DNA from: Pantoea eucrina
GTDB lineage: Bacteria; Pseudomonadota; Gammaproteobacteria; Enterobacterales; Enterobacteriaceae
Length of the DNA: 64,000 bases
NCBI RefSeq assembly: GCF_001691555.1
Contig: NZ_MAYN01000008.1
Coordinates: 49,744 to 113,743 of the forward strand
Reading direction: 5' to 3'
How positions within the stretch are numbered: position 1 is the stretch's first letter; every line of letters starts with the position of its first letter. Positions 39,841 through 52,196 of the stretch are shown here, piece by piece. The position numbers were made by a program, and so were the translations under genes. The notes under the pieces were generated by a model that did not search any database, was not told where the DNA came from, and saw only the letters and a list, made by a program, of their open reading frames with translations.

Positions 39841-40004
39841 CGTATTACTCCTGGCATGATACAGCGTACAGTTTGCCTGCAAGGGCCGGTCCTGGCCGGA
39901 TTGCTCTATTGATAACGCATTGGCGGGCAGGGTTGTTACTTAATTTGCATAAAAACTGTGACTTGTTCGACTTTTTTCGATCTGGCTCGCAGATGCAGGC
40001 GCTG

Positions 40005-42227
<2,223 letters not shown>

Positions 42228-42281
42228 TCAGGGACGGTAGTGTACACGCTGGGGCCGCAGGCGTGTATGGCTGAGCAATGT

Positions 42282-42310
42282 TTGCCTTGGGCGGTTAAAT
42301 TCTGTATACT
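42282..42310 (+). promoter_or_regulatory. rpmE promoter
   Basis: TTGCCT and TATACT separated by 17 bp, leaving a leader of about 108 nt before rpmE. In E. coli this leader takes part in L31 autoregulation of translation; I cannot tell whether the structure is kept here. Confidence 0.7.
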
Positions 42311-42424
42311 ATGCCGCCTTTGGTGAGATGGCTCGCCAGAGATACATATAATGTTCAACCGCGTGTGGTGCTGTGCAGGTTCGCCTGGCATGGAGAGCGA
42401 CACGGCCTTTTATGAGGTTTTCCC

Positions 42425-42640
42425 ATGAAACAAGGTATTCACCCGAAGTACGAAGCAGTGACCATCACTTGCTCTTGCGGTAACGTGATCAACACCCGTT
42501 CTACCATGAACCACGACCTGAACCTGGACGTGTGCGGCAAATGCCACCCGTTCTACACTGGTAAGCAGCGTGTTGTTGACACCGGCGGCCGCGTTGATCG
42601 CTTCAACAAGCGTTTCAGCATTCCGGGCAGCAAAAAATAA
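42425..42640 (+). CDS. rpmE: 50S ribosomal protein L31 (zinc type) RpmE
   Basis: A 71-residue ribosomal protein at the subunit bridge of the central protuberance. Cys-16, Cys-18, Cys-37 and Cys-40 (TCSCGN and VCGKCHPF) form the zinc site, so this is the C+ paralogue used in zinc-replete cells. Followed by a bidirectional terminator shared with convergent metJ. Confidence 0.98.
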   Translation: MKQGIHPKYEAVTITCSCGNVINTRSTMNHDLNLDVCGKCHPFYTGKQRVVDTGGRVDRFNKRFSIPGSKK

Positions 42641-42676
42641 GATTTATTTGCCGCCGGGTTATCCCGGATGCAAAAG

Positions 42677-42703
42677 AAAACCCAGCTTCGGCTGGGTTTT
42701 TTT
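42677..42703. terminator. Bidirectional terminator between rpmE and metJ
   Basis: AAAACCCAGC-TTCG-GCTGGGTTTTTTT: stem with a UUCG tetraloop, T run on the plus strand for rpmE and A run (T on the minus strand) for metJ. Confidence 0.92.
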
Positions 42704-42713
42704 ATATCAGCGT

Positions 42714-43031
42714 TTAATATTCCCAGCTATCCGGGTCGATGCCCATTTCACGCATAATCTGCTTCGCTTCTTCCGGGATCTCATCGCTGCGCTCTTTGCG
42801 CAGGTCAACGTCATCGGGCAGAGGCTGGCCGGTAAACGCGTGCAAAAAAGCTTCGCACAGCAGCTCACTGTTTGTGGCGTGACGCAGATTGTTAACCTGG
42901 CGACGTGTACGCTCGTCGGTTAAAATTTTAAGCACTTTCAGCGGGATAGAAACCGTTATTTTTTTAACCTGCTCGCTTTTTTTACCGTGCTCAGCGTACG
43001 GGCTGATATATTCGCCGTTCCATTCAGCCAT
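42714..43031 (-). CDS. metJ: Methionine repressor MetJ
   Basis: A 105-residue ribbon-helix-helix repressor using S-adenosylmethionine as corepressor. [50 protein letters not shown] covers the DNA-binding strand and the SAM pocket, essentially as in E. coli. Divergent from metBL across tandem Met boxes at 43219-43250. Confidence 0.98.
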   Translation of the reverse strand: MAEWNGEYISPYAEHGKKSEQVKKITVSIPLKVLKILTDERTRRQVNNLRHATNSELLCEAFLHAFTGQPLPDDVDLRKERSDEIPEEAKQIMREMGIDPDSWEY

Positions 43032-43218
43032 GAGTTACCTTAATTAATAAAAGTGTTATAGGGGATAATCCGTGGATTATGCCCGATTTTTGTGTGCCTG
43101 ACCGCCTGCGCCGTGGATTTTGTGCTTCAGCGCGGCGTTAATAAAGCGCATGCGCTGCTCAGCAGGCAATAACGTATAATTTTAGCGGTTATTCGCGTTA
43201 CGCTCAATCTATACGCAA

Positions 43219-43269
43219 AGACATTTAGATGTCCAGATGTATTGACGTCTGTTAGCGGAATGTTATCCT
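43219..43269 (+). promoter_or_regulatory. Tandem Met boxes and metBL promoter
   Basis: Four contiguous 8-bp MetJ half-operators: AGACATTT, AGATGTCC, AGATGTAT, TGACGTCT (43219-43250), compared with consensus AGACGTCT. The last overlaps a -35 TTGACG (43242-43247) with a possible -10 TATCCT at 43264-43269 (16-bp spacer), so bound MetJ would block metB transcription. The rest of the 275-bp gap shows nothing further. Confidence 0.85.
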
Positions 43270-43306
43270 GTGGGCACTTTACCCCTCTTCAGGAACAGCA
43301 GAGCCC

Positions 43307-44467
43307 ATGACGCGCAAACAGGCAACCATCGCAGTACGCAGCGGTTTGAATGATGACGAGCAGTATGGCTGCGTAGTCCCGCCCATTCACCTCTCCAGCA
43401 CCTATAATTTTCTCGACTTTAATGAGCCGCGTGCCCATGACTATTCGCGTCGTGGTAATCCGACGCGTGATGTGGTGCAGCGCGCGCTGGCCGAGCTGGA
43501 GGGCGGCGCGGGTGCCGTACTGACGAATACCGGCATGTCTGCGATTCATCTGGTTACCACTGTGTTCCTGAAACCTGGCGATCTGCTGATTGCTCCTCAC
43601 GACTGCTATGGTGGCAGTTATCGCCTGTTTGACAGTCTGAGCAAGCGCGGCGCTTATCGTGTGAAATTTGTCGACCAGGGCGACAGTGCGGCGCTGGCCG
43701 CAGCGCTGGCGGAAAAACCAAAGCTGGTGCTGGTGGAAAGTCCGAGCAATCCTCTGCTGCGCGTGGTGGATATTGCGGCAATCTGTCAGGCCGCGCGCGC
43801 GGCGGGCGCCGTCAGCGTGGTGGATAACACCTTCCTGAGCCCGGCACTGCAAAATCCGCTCGCTCTGGGGGCTGACCTGGTGATCCACTCCTGCACCAAA
43901 TACCTCAACGGCCACTCTGATGTGGTAGCCGGTACGGTGATTGCAAAAGATCCGGCCGTTGCCACTGAGCTCGCCTGGTGGGCCAATAACATCGGCGTGA
44001 CCGGCGCGGCGTTTGACAGCTATCTGCTGCTGCGCGGCCTGCGGACGCTGGCGCCCCGCATGGCGGCCGCCCAGCGTAACGCGCTGGCGATAGTGGACTA
44101 CCTGAAGCAGCAGCCGCTGGTGAAAAAGCTGTATCATCCTTCTCTGCCGGAAAATGCCGGTCATGAATATGCGCGGCGTCAGCAACGCGGCTTTGGCGCA
44201 ATGTTAAGCTTCGAGCTGGATGCAGATGAAGCGCGTCTGCGCCGTTTTCTGAAAGCGTTACAGCTGTTTACGCTGGCGGAATCGCTGGGCGGGGTAGAGA
44301 GCCTGATTTCACATACGGCCACCATGACACATGCCGGCATGTCCGCGGAAGCGCGTGCGGCCGCCGGGATCTCTGAAACGCTGCTGCGGGTCTCCGTCGG
44401 CATTGAAGATCACGAAGATTTAATTGCCGATTTGGATAATGCCTTCCGAATCGCAGCCGGGGAGTAA
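43307..44467 (+). CDS. metB: Cystathionine gamma-synthase MetB
   Basis: A 386-residue PLP enzyme joining O-succinylhomoserine and cysteine to cystathionine in methionine synthesis. Lys-198 in IHSCTKYLNGHSDVVAG is the PLP lysine; YSRRGNPTRDVVQRALAELEGG carries the phosphate-binding Tyr/Arg. Two bases separate its stop from metL, forming the metBL operon under MetJ control. Confidence 0.98.
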   Translation: MTRKQATIAVRSGLNDDEQYGCVVPPIHLSSTYNFLDFNEPRAHDYSRRGNPTRDVVQRALAELEGGAGAVLTNTGMSAIHLVTTVFLKPGDLLIAPHDCYGGSYRLFDSLSKRGAYRVKFVDQGDSAALAAALAEKPKLVLVESPSNPLLRVVDIAAICQAARAAGAVSVVDNTFLSPALQNPLALGADLVIHSCTKYLNGHSDVVAGTVIAKDPAVATELAWWANNIGVTGAAFDSYLLLRGLRTLAPRMAAAQRNALAIVDYLKQQPLVKKLYHPSLPENAGHEYARRQQRGFGAMLSFELDADEARLRRFLKALQLFTLAESLGGVESLISHTATMTHAGMSAEARAAAGISETLLRVSVGIEDHEDLIADLDNAFRIAAGE

Positions 44468-44469
44468 TC

Positions 44470-46902
44470 ATGACCAGTACAGCAGGCGCGGGAACGCCGA
44501 CGAAGCAGTTGCATAAATTTGGTGGCAGCAGCCTGGCGGATGCCAGCTGCTACCAGCGTGTAGCGGCCATTATGGCTGATTACAGTCAGCCAGGCGATCT
44601 GATGGTGGTCTCTGCCGCAGGCAGCACCACGAATCAGCTGATCAGCTGGCTGAAGCTGAGTCAGAGCGATCGCCTCTCTGCGCATCAGGTGCAACAGACG
44701 CTTCGCCGCTACCATAGCGATCTGATTGCTGCCCTGCTGCCGGCTGAAGCGGCCGACCGCCTGACCAGCCTCTTTATCCGCGATCTGGAGCGGCTGGCGG
44801 CGCTGCTGGATGGCGCGATAACCGAAGCGGTATATGCGGAAGTCGTCGGGCATGGCGAAATCTGGTCAGCGCGCCTGATGGCTGCAGTACTGAGTCAGCG
44901 CGATATTGACGCCACCTGGCTGGACGCGCGTGATTTCCTGCGGGCTGAACGCGCCGCTCAGCCACAGGTGGATGAGGGTAAATCCTGGCCGCTGCTGCAG
45001 GCGCTGCTGACACAGCATCCGCATAAACGTCTGGTGGTGACCGGGTTTATCAGTCGTAACGAGGCGGGTGAAACCGTGCTGCTGGGCCGCAATGGGTCTG
45101 ACTATTCTGCCACCCAGATTGGTGCGCTCGCCGGGGCGGGACGCGTCACGATCTGGAGCGATGTGGCCGGCGTCTATAGCGCCGATCCGCGCAAAGTTTC
45201 TGATGCCTGCCTGCTGCCGCTGCTGCGACTGGATGAAGCCAGTGAGCTGGCGCGCCTGGCGGCACCGGTACTGCATACGCGTACGCTGCAGCCCGTCTCC
45301 AGCAGCGATATCGATTTACAGCTGCGCTGCAGCTATCAGCCTGAGCAGGGATCAACGCGTATTGAGCGTGTGCTTGCTTCCGGCACCGGCGCGCGGATTG
45401 TCACCAGTCACGACGATGTCTGTCTGGTGGAGATCCAGCTTTCTGAAGGTCACGACTTTGCCACGCAGCAAAAAGAGATCGATCAGCTGCTGAAGCGTGC
45501 CCAGCTGCGTCCGCTGGCAAGCGGCCTGCATCCCGATCGTCGTCTGCTGCAGCTCTGCTATACCGCTGAAGTGGTGAACAGCGCCTTTACGCTGTTACAG
45601 GATGCGGCCCTGCCGGGCCATCTGCAGCTGCGCGATGGCATGGCGCTGGTGGCACTGGTAGGCGCCGGCGTAACGCGTAACCCGCTGCACAGCCACCGTT
45701 TCTGGCAGCAGATTAAAGATCAGCCGGTTGAGTTTGTCTGGCAGTCAGAAGAGCATATCAGCCTGGTCGCGGTGCTGCGCACAGGGCCGACTGCACATCT
45801 GATTCAGGGATTACATCAGTCGCTGTTTCGCGCAGAAAAGCGCATTGGCCTGATGCTGTTTGGAAAGGGCAATATCGGCGCGCGCTGGCTGGAGCTGTTT
45901 GCCCGCGAGCAGGAGACCCTCTCCGCCCGCACCGGCTTTGAGTTTGTGCTGGCCGGCGTGGCTGACAGCCGCCGCAGCCTGCTGAGCTACGAAGGGCTGG
46001 ATGCCAGCCGCACGCTGGCCTTTTTCGATGATGAAGCGCAGACGCTGGATGAGGAGTCACTGTTCCTGTGGATGTGCGCGCATCCGTTTGATGACCTGGT
46101 GGTGCTTGACGTGACCGCCAGTGCACCGCTGGCGCAGCAGTATCTCGATTTTGCCAGCCACGGTTTTCACGTGATCAGTGCGAATAAAGTGGCCGGCGCA
46201 TCAGACAGCCAGAGCTGGCGTCAGATCCGCGATGCATTCGCTAAAACCGGGCGTCACTGGCTTTATAACGCAACGGTGGGTGCCGGTCTGCCGGTTAACC
46301 ATACGGTACGCGATCTGCGTGAAAGCGGTGACACGATACTCTCTATCAGCGGCATATTCTCCGGCACGCTGTCATGGCTGTTTTTGCAGTTTGACGGCAG
46401 CGTTCCCTTTAGCGAGCTGGTGGATCAGGCGTGGCAGCAGGGGCTGACGGAACCCGATCCGCGCGTTGATCTCTCCGGACAGGATGTGAAGCGCAAGCTG
46501 GTGATCTTGGCGCGTGAGGCGGGCTATGATATTGAACCGGATCAGGTGCGGGTAGAGTCGCTGGTACCAGCCGACTGCGAAGCAGAATCGGTTGATCACT
46601 TTTTTGAAAACGCCGACGAGCTGAATAATCAGATGCTGCAGCGCTATGAAGCGGCGCAGGAGCTGGGCCTGGTGCTGCGCTATGTGGCGCGCTTCGATGC
46701 CAGCGGCAAAGCCCGCGTTGGCGTAGAAGCGGTGCGGGCTGAACATCCGCTGGCGGCGCTGCTGCCGTGCGATAACGTTTTTGCTATTGAAAGCCGCTGG
46801 TATCGTGATAATCCGCTGGTGATCCGTGGTCCCGGTGCAGGACGCGACGTGACCGCTGGCGCGCTGCAGTCGGATCTGAATCGCCTGGCCCAGCTGCTTT
46901 GA
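44470..46902 (+). CDS. metL: Bifunctional aspartokinase II / homoserine dehydrogenase II MetL
   Basis: An 810-residue fusion enzyme catalysing the first and third steps of the aspartate pathway for methionine. The kinase domain begins LHKFGGSSLADASCYQRVA, with GRNGSDYSATQIGALAGAGRVTIWSDVAGVYSADPR; the dehydrogenase half begins near residue 457 with IGLMLFGKGNIGARWLELF and includes NKVAGASDS and GIFSGTLSWLF. Length matches E. coli (810). Ends at a bidirectional terminator facing ppc. Confidence 0.98.
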   Translation: MTSTAGAGTPTKQLHKFGGSSLADASCYQRVAAIMADYSQPGDLMVVSAAGSTTNQLISWLKLSQSDRLSAHQVQQTLRRYHSDLIAALLPAEAADRLTSLFIRDLERLAALLDGAITEAVYAEVVGHGEIWSARLMAAVLSQRDIDATWLDARDFLRAERAAQPQVDEGKSWPLLQALLTQHPHKRLVVTGFISRNEAGETVLLGRNGSDYSATQIGALAGAGRVTIWSDVAGVYSADPRKVSDACLLPLLRLDEASELARLAAPVLHTRTLQPVSSSDIDLQLRCSYQPEQGSTRIERVLASGTGARIVTSHDDVCLVEIQLSEGHDFATQQKEIDQLLKRAQLRPLASGLHPDRRLLQLCYTAEVVNSAFTLLQDAALPGHLQLRDGMALVALVGAGVTRNPLHSHRFWQQIKDQPVEFVWQSEEHISLVAVLRTGPTAHLIQGLHQSLFRAEKRIGLMLFGKGNIGARWLELFAREQETLSARTGFEFVLAGVADSRRSLLSYEGLDASRTLAFFDDEAQTLDEESLFLWMCAHPFDDLVVLDVTASAPLAQQYLDFASHGFHVISANKVAGASDSQSWRQIRDAFAKTGRHWLYNATVGAGLPVNHTVRDLRESGDTILSISGIFSGTLSWLFLQFDGSVPFSELVDQAWQQGLTEPDPRVDLSGQDVKRKLVILAREAGYDIEPDQVRVESLVPADCEAESVDHFFENADELNNQMLQRYEAAQELGLVLRYVARFDASGKARVGVEAVRAEHPLAALLPCDNVFAIESRWYRDNPLVIRGPGAGRDVTAGALQSDLNRLAQLL

Positions 46903-46925
46903 TTCATCCCGCAGCAACGAGGATT

Positions 46926-46952
46926 AAAAAAGGAGCCTGAGGCTCCTTTTTT
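46926..46952. terminator. Bidirectional terminator between metL and ppc
   Basis: AAAAAAGGAGCC-TGA-GGCTCCTTTTTT, a near-perfect stem with T runs on both strands, between convergent metL and ppc. Confidence 0.93.
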
Positions 46953-46959
46953 GTCCCGG

Positions 46960-49611
46960 CTAACCGGTGTTGCGCATGCCGGCGGCCACGCCGGCGATGG
47001 TTACCATCAGCGCCTGCTCAACCCGTGCATCCGGTTCGTCACCGCGCGCTTCCTGTGCGCGGGCGCGCTGCAGCAGCTCTGCCTGCAATACGTTCAGGGG
47101 ATCGGTATACACGTTGCGCAGCGCGATTGATTCGGCGATCCACGGCTGATCCGCCATCAGATGCGCATCATTTGCGATGGTCAGCACCGCTTTAATGTCA
47201 GCTTCCAGCTGATCGCGCAGCTGTTTACCCAGCGGCCAGAGTGCTTTGTCGACCAGGCGCTGATCGTAATATTCTGCCAGCCACAGGTCAGCCTTGGAGA
47301 AAACCATCTCCAGCATCCCCAGGCGGGTAGAGAAGAATGGCCAGTCGCGGCACATCGTTTCCAGCTGATCCTGGTGCCCTTCATCCATCGCTTTCTGCAG
47401 CGCTGCACCGGCGCCGAGCCAGGCTGGCAGCATCAGACGATTTTGCGTCCAGGCGAAGATCCACGGAATGGCGCGCAGGGATTCAACGCCCCCGGTCGGA
47501 CGACGTTTAGCCGGGCGCGAACCCAGCGGCAGTTTGCCCAGCTCCTGCTCCGGCGTGGCAGAACGGAAGTAGGGGACAAAGTCAGGGTTTTCCCGTACAT
47601 AGCCACGATACATGGCGCAGGAGTGTGCAGAAAGCCCGTTCATGATCTCCTGCCATTCCTGTGCAGGCTCCGGCGGCGGCATCAGGTTCGCTTCCAGAAT
47701 GGCCCCGGTATAGAGCGACAGGCTGGCGATGGTGACTTCCGGTAAACCATATTTGAAGCGGATCATCTCGCCCTGTTCAGTCACGCGCAGGCCGCCTTTA
47801 AGGCTACCCGGCGGCTGAGAAAGCAGGGCCGCGTGCGCAGGTGCGCCGCCGCGACCGATGGAGCCGCCGCGACCGTGGAACAGCGTCAGAGTAATACCCG
47901 CTTTTTCACAGGTCTTGATCAGCGCGTCCTGCGCCTGATATTGCGCCCAGCTGGCGGCCATTACGCCGGCGTCTTTTGCCGAGTCGGAATAGCCAATCAT
48001 CACCATCTGTTTGCCGTTGATAAAGCCGCGATACCAGTCGATGTTCAGCAGCTGTGTCATCACATCGTTAGCGTTGTTCAGGTCATCCAGCGTTTCAAAC
48101 AGCGGTGCGACCGGCATGGCATAGGGGATACCCGCCTCTTTCAGCAGCAGATGCACTGCCAGCACGTCAGAAGGGGTCTTAGCCATAGAGATCACGTAGG
48201 CCGCGATTGAACCCTGCGGCGCCTCGGCGGCAACTTTACAGGTTTCCAGCACTTCACGCGTGTTGTCGCCGGGCTCCCACTGGCGCGGCAGCAGCGGGCG
48301 TTTGGAATTCAGTTCGCGGATCAGAAACGCCTGTTTGTCCGCTTCTGACCAGCTTTCATAGTCGCCAAGACCCAGATAGCGCGTGACTTCAGCCAGCGCT
48401 TCGGTATGACGGGTACTCTCCTGGCGGAGATCAATACGCACCAGCGGCACGCCAAAGCACTTCACCCGGCGCAGCGTGTCCAGCAGCTGACCATTGGCGA
48501 TAATGCTCATGCCGCACTGCTGCAGCGACTGATAAATAGCAAACAGCGGCTGCCAGAGCTGCTCATTGGAGACCAGCAGATCGGCAGGCCGCGGCAGGCG
48601 TTCGCCTTTCAGACGCTGCTCCAGATACGCCTGCGTGTTCATCAGCTGGCTGCGCATGCGTTTCAGGATCATACGGTAAGGTTCAATTGCCTCCGGATCG
48701 CCGCACAGCACGCGTACCTCGTCGCTGCACTCCGACATCGACAGCTCAGAGATCAGCACACCCACGTCGCGCAGGAAGAGATCGGCTGCTTTCCAGCGGC
48801 TCAGCTGCATAACGTGGCGGGTGATGGGGGCCGTCACGTTGGGGTTGCCGTCGCGATCGCCACCCATCCAGGAGGTGAATTTAATCGGCACAAAATCTAC
48901 CGGCAGCTGAATGCCAAACGTCTCTTCGACCTGTTCATTCAGTTCACGCAGAAACGCGGGGACCCCTTCCCACAGGCTGTTTTCTACGACGGCGAAGCCC
49001 CATTTCGCTTCATCAACCGGGGTCGGACGGTATTTGCGGATCTCATCCGTATGCCATGCCTGCGCCACCAGCTGGCGCAGGCGACGCATCACCTGATTGC
49101 GCTCATAGTCGGTGATATCGGCATGATCGAGCTGCTCAAGGCAGCTGTTGACTTCACCGAGCTTGTGGATCAGGGTGCGGCGGGTAATTTCAGTGGGATG
49201 GGCGGTCAGCACCAGCTCCAGCGACAGCTCTTCAATCGCCTGACGAATAGCCATTTCGCTGAGATCGCCCTGCTGCTTCAGACGTTCAAACGTTTTTTTC
49301 AGCAGCTCCGGATGGTTAGCGCCATCGCCGCTGCGTGAAATGGTCTGATACTGTTCAGCCACGTTGGTAAGGTTAAGAAACTGACTAAAGGCGCGGGCCA
49401 CCGGCAGCAGCTCATCATTAGAAAGGTTCTGCAGCGTTGACAGCAGCTCCCTGCGATGAGAGTCATTTCCTGCACGGGATGACTTAGAGAGTTTGCGGAT
49501 GGTTTCCACCCGATCGAGAATGTTCTCTCCCAGTGCATCCTTTATCGTATCCCCGAGCAGTTTGCCGAGCATACTGACATTACTTCGCATTGCGGAATAT
49601 TGTTCGTTCAT
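46960..49611 (-). CDS. ppc: Phosphoenolpyruvate carboxylase Ppc
   Basis: An 883-residue enzyme carboxylating PEP to oxaloacetate to refill the TCA cycle. [16 protein letters not shown] contains the catalytic His; [22 protein letters not shown] the active-site lysine; and [16 protein letters not shown] the glycine-rich loop with the essential Arg. The C-terminal MRNTG is the conserved tail. Length equals E. coli (883). Divergent from nothing: argE lies upstream on the same strand, with a 249-bp gap containing short palindromes. Confidence 0.98.
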   Translation of the reverse strand: MNEQYSAMRSNVSMLGKLLGDTIKDALGENILDRVETIRKLSKSSRAGNDSHRRELLSTLQNLSNDELLPVARAFSQFLNLTNVAEQYQTISRSGDGANHPELLKKTFERLKQQGDLSEMAIRQAIEELSLELVLTAHPTEITRRTLIHKLGEVNSCLEQLDHADITDYERNQVMRRLRQLVAQAWHTDEIRKYRPTPVDEAKWGFAVVENSLWEGVPAFLRELNEQVEETFGIQLPVDFVPIKFTSWMGGDRDGNPNVTAPITRHVMQLSRWKAADLFLRDVGVLISELSMSECSDEVRVLCGDPEAIEPYRMILKRMRSQLMNTQAYLEQRLKGERLPRPADLLVSNEQLWQPLFAIYQSLQQCGMSIIANGQLLDTLRRVKCFGVPLVRIDLRQESTRHTEALAEVTRYLGLGDYESWSEADKQAFLIRELNSKRPLLPRQWEPGDNTREVLETCKVAAEAPQGSIAAYVISMAKTPSDVLAVHLLLKEAGIPYAMPVAPLFETLDDLNNANDVMTQLLNIDWYRGFINGKQMVMIGYSDSAKDAGVMAASWAQYQAQDALIKTCEKAGITLTLFHGRGGSIGRGGAPAHAALLSQPPGSLKGGLRVTEQGEMIRFKYGLPEVTIASLSLYTGAILEANLMPPPEPAQEWQEIMNGLSAHSCAMYRGYVRENPDFVPYFRSATPEQELGKLPLGSRPAKRRPTGGVESLRAIPWIFAWTQNRLMLPAWLGAGAALQKAMDEGHQDQLETMCRDWPFFSTRLGMLEMVFSKADLWLAEYYDQRLVDKALWPLGKQLRDQLEADIKAVLTIANDAHLMADQPWIAESIALRNVYTDPLNVLQAELLQRARAQEARGDEPDARVEQALMVTIAGVAAGMRNTG

Positions 49612-49751
49612 TTGACCCTGACACCCTTATCGTCTTTTAACCCCCCTGGACCCAACCAGCGGGTATAACATCATCTTTTATCTAGCCACGATTTGTGAAC
49701 TCCGTCAATTAGCCTGAACTGGCGAAAACAGGTGGCTAACGTGCGGAAAGT

Positions 49752-49794
49752 GATAAGTTTTATCGGGGAAGAAGAGAGATAAGTTATTCTTATC
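49752..49794. other. Two GATAAG palindromes upstream of ppc
   Basis: GATAAGTTTTATC (49752-49764) and the perfect inverted repeat GATAAG-TTATT-CTTATC (49778-49794) lie 26 bp apart, about 140-180 bp upstream of ppc. They could be a repressor or activator site or a small hairpin. I do not recognise the binding protein. Confidence 0.4.
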
Positions 49795-49813
49795 AGCAAA
49801 CGCCAGATAATGA

Positions 49814-49849
49814 CGGGGCATTTTGCTGATTAAACAGTGAAATGCCCCG
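49814..49849 (-). terminator. Hairpin downstream of argE
   Basis: Stem CGGGGCATTT / AAATGCCCCG with a 16-base loop that can pair further (CTG/CAG), 11 bp past the argE stop. The T run after it on the minus strand is weak. Confidence 0.6.
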
Positions 49850-49860
49850 CAGATTATCTA

Positions 49861-51009
49861 TCAGTGACAAAAATGCTGCACAACCTGCGTGATCAGCGCA
49901 TGAGTGGGCTTAATAAATGCGGTATCGATAAATTCATCTGGCTGATGCGCCTGTTCAATTGAACCCGGCCCCAGCACCAGCGTCGGACAGAGCTGCTGAA
50001 TAAACGGCGCTTCGGTGCAGTAGTTAACCACTTCCGTCGGCACACCCAGCAGTTTTTCCACCACCGTGACCAGCTCATGGTCAGCCGGACATTCATAGCC
50101 CGGGATAGGCGGATGCAGTTCGCTTACGGTCAGACGGCCGGGCCAGCGGGCGCTCACCGGGGCCAGCGCTTCATTCAGTAAGCCATCCAGATCGTTCAGG
50201 CTCAGACCCGGCAGCGGCCGGATATCCATATGCAGTTCGCAGCAGGCGCAGATGCGGTTAGCCGCGTCACCGCCATGAATATGACCAAAGTTCATGGTCG
50301 GATAAGGAATGGCAAAGCCATCGTGGTGATAGCGCTCTTTCAGGGTATGACGCAGCTTCATCAGTTCTGTAATGGATGCATGCATCAGCTCAATCGCATT
50401 CACGCCGCGCGCCGGATCGCTGGAGTGGCCTGACTGACCCTCAATGCGGATAGCGTGTGATAGATGGCCTTTGTGGGCGCGCACGGGTTTGAGCGAGGTC
50501 GGCTCACCGATAATGGCGCAGTCGGGGCGCAGCTGTGCAGACTCAGCGAAATATTTTGCACCCGCCATGGTGGTCTCTTCATCGGCGGTCGCCAGCACAT
50601 AGAGCGGTTTTTTGAGCGTAGTGACGTCAACATCGCGCAGCGCATCGAGAATAAAGGCGAAGAAGCCTTTCATGTCTGCCGTGCCCAGTCCGTAAAGTTT
50701 ATTGTCATGTTCAGTCAGCACAAAGGGGTCGCGCGTCCAGCGCCCGTCATCAAAGGGCACGGTGTCAGTATGGCCCGCCAGCAGCAGTCCGCCTGCGCCT
50801 TCACCGCTGCGTGCCAGCAGGTTGAACTTATGGCGCGTACCCGGTACCGGCTGAACTTCAACGCTGAAGCCCAGATCGCGGAACCAGCCCGCCAGCAAAT
50901 TGATTAAACTTTCGTTGCTCTGGTCAAGCGCGCTGTCGGTTGCGCTGATTGATGGTGAGGCGATCAACTGGCGGTAGAGTTCGATAAAAGGTGGAATTTT
51001 TGACTTCAC
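49861..51009 (-). CDS. argE: Acetylornithine deacetylase ArgE
   Basis: A 382-residue zinc M20-family hydrolase releasing ornithine from N-acetylornithine in arginine synthesis. His-80 and Asp-82 in [14 protein letters not shown] are metal ligands; [11 protein letters not shown] carries the catalytic Glu; [17 protein letters not shown] is the dimerisation segment. Near-identical in layout to E. coli. Divergent from argC across paired ARG boxes. Confidence 0.98.
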   Translation of the reverse strand: MKSKIPPFIELYRQLIASPSISATDSALDQSNESLINLLAGWFRDLGFSVEVQPVPGTRHKFNLLARSGEGAGGLLLAGHTDTVPFDDGRWTRDPFVLTEHDNKLYGLGTADMKGFFAFILDALRDVDVTTLKKPLYVLATADEETTMAGAKYFAESAQLRPDCAIIGEPTSLKPVRAHKGHLSHAIRIEGQSGHSSDPARGVNAIELMHASITELMKLRHTLKERYHHDGFAIPYPTMNFGHIHGGDAANRICACCELHMDIRPLPGLSLNDLDGLLNEALAPVSARWPGRLTVSELHPPIPGYECPADHELVTVVEKLLGVPTEVVNYCTEAPFIQQLCPTLVLGPGSIEQAHQPDEFIDTAFIKPTHALITQVVQHFCH

Positions 51010-51034
51010 TGTTGACGGTCCTTAGGTTAGGATG

Positions 51035-51073
51035 TATCAATATTCATGCACTAATAGTGAATAAAAATACATT
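51035..51073. promoter_or_regulatory. Paired ARG boxes (ArgR operators) between argE and argC
   Basis: Two 18-bp ARG boxes, TATCAATATTCATGCACT (51035-51052) and AGTGAATAAAAATACATT (51056-51073), separated by 3 bp, the classic spacing for hexameric ArgR. The same arrangement controls the divergent argE and argCBH promoters in E. coli. Confidence 0.9.
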
Positions 51074-51173
51074 AACGTCGTCTGCATGTGAACTGAAAAA
51101 GTGCAAACGGCATCGTGGGCAACGGGGCACGGCCGCGACCCGATACGTTGACTGTAAAAAGGTATACAGCCTG

Positions 51174-52178
51174 ATGTTGAATACGCTGATCGTTGGTGCC
51201 AGTGGTTATGCTGGCGTAGAGCTTGCCACTTACCTGAATCGCCATCCGCATATGAACATAACCGCTTTAGCGGTTTCAGCGCAAAGCCCGGATGCCGGAA
51301 AATTGCTCTCCGATCTCCATCCGCAGCTGAAAGGCATCGTTGATTTGCCGCTGCAGCCGCTGAGCGATCCGGCGGCGTGGGCAGAGAAAGTCGATGTGGT
51401 GTTCCTTGCGACGGCGCATGAAGTCAGCCACGATCTGGCGCCTGAATTTCTGAAAGCAGGCTGTGTGGTCTTCGATCTGTCAGGCGCATTCCGGGTCAAT
51501 GATGAGGCGTTTTACACCCGTTACTACGGCTTCAGTCATCAGCATCAGGCGTGGCTGGATAACGCAGTATATGGTCTGGCTGAGTGGAATCACGAGCGCA
51601 TTAAAGAAGCGCAGCTGGTGGCAGTGCCTGGATGTTATCCCACGGCGGCACAGCTGGCGCTGAAACCGCTGCTTAAAGCGGATCTGCTGAATGACGCACA
51701 GTGGCCGGTTATCAACGCCACCAGCGGCGTCAGCGGAGCCGGGCGCAAAGCCAGCGTCGCGACCAGCTTTTGCGAAGTGAGCCTGCAGCCCTACGGCCTG
51801 TTTAACCACCGTCATCATCCGGAAATAGTTGCCCATCTTGGCGCGCCGGTTATTTTTACCCCGCATCTGGGTAATTTTCCCCGCGGTATTCTCGCAACCA
51901 TCACCTGCCGTCTGAAAGCGGGCATTACGCAGCAGGATGTGACCGATGCGTTTTATGCGGCCTATCACGACAAGCCGCTGGTGCGCCTCTATGACAACGG
52001 CGTACCGGCGCTGAAAGCGGTAGTGGGCCTGCCGTTCTGCGATATCGGTTTTGCCGTACAGGATGAGCATCTGATTGTGGTTGCGGCAGAAGATAACCTG
52101 CTGAAGGGTGCGTCATCACAGGCGATTCAGTGTCTGAATATTCGTTTCGGTTTCCCTGAAACGCTCTCTCTGATTTAA
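51174..52178 (+). CDS. argC: N-acetyl-gamma-glutamyl-phosphate reductase ArgC
   Basis: A 334-residue NADPH enzyme of arginine synthesis. [20 protein letters not shown] is the NADP-binding start; Cys-154 in [13 protein letters not shown] is the catalytic thiol that forms the acyl-enzyme. The ATG at 51174 gives the E. coli N-terminus [14 protein letters not shown]; the open frame extends upstream through the ARG boxes but is not coding. First gene of argCBGH, 18 bp before argB. Confidence 0.98.
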   Translation: MLNTLIVGASGYAGVELATYLNRHPHMNITALAVSAQSPDAGKLLSDLHPQLKGIVDLPLQPLSDPAAWAEKVDVVFLATAHEVSHDLAPEFLKAGCVVFDLSGAFRVNDEAFYTRYYGFSHQHQAWLDNAVYGLAEWNHERIKEAQLVAVPGCYPTAAQLALKPLLKADLLNDAQWPVINATSGVSGAGRKASVATSFCEVSLQPYGLFNHRHHPEIVAHLGAPVIFTPHLGNFPRGILATITCRLKAGITQQDVTDAFYAAYHDKPLVRLYDNGVPALKAVVGLPFCDIGFAVQDEHLIVVAAEDNLLKGASSQAIQCLNIRFGFPETLSLI

Positions 52179-52196
52179 CGGACGGATAACGTAACC

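Noticed and set aside
48406..49338. 310-codon plus-strand frame
   Set aside because: Antisense to ppc; His/Gln-rich shadow composition and no ribosome site.
51010..51173. Upstream extension of argC
   Set aside because: The frame is open by chance through the ARG boxes; homology begins at the ATG at 51174.
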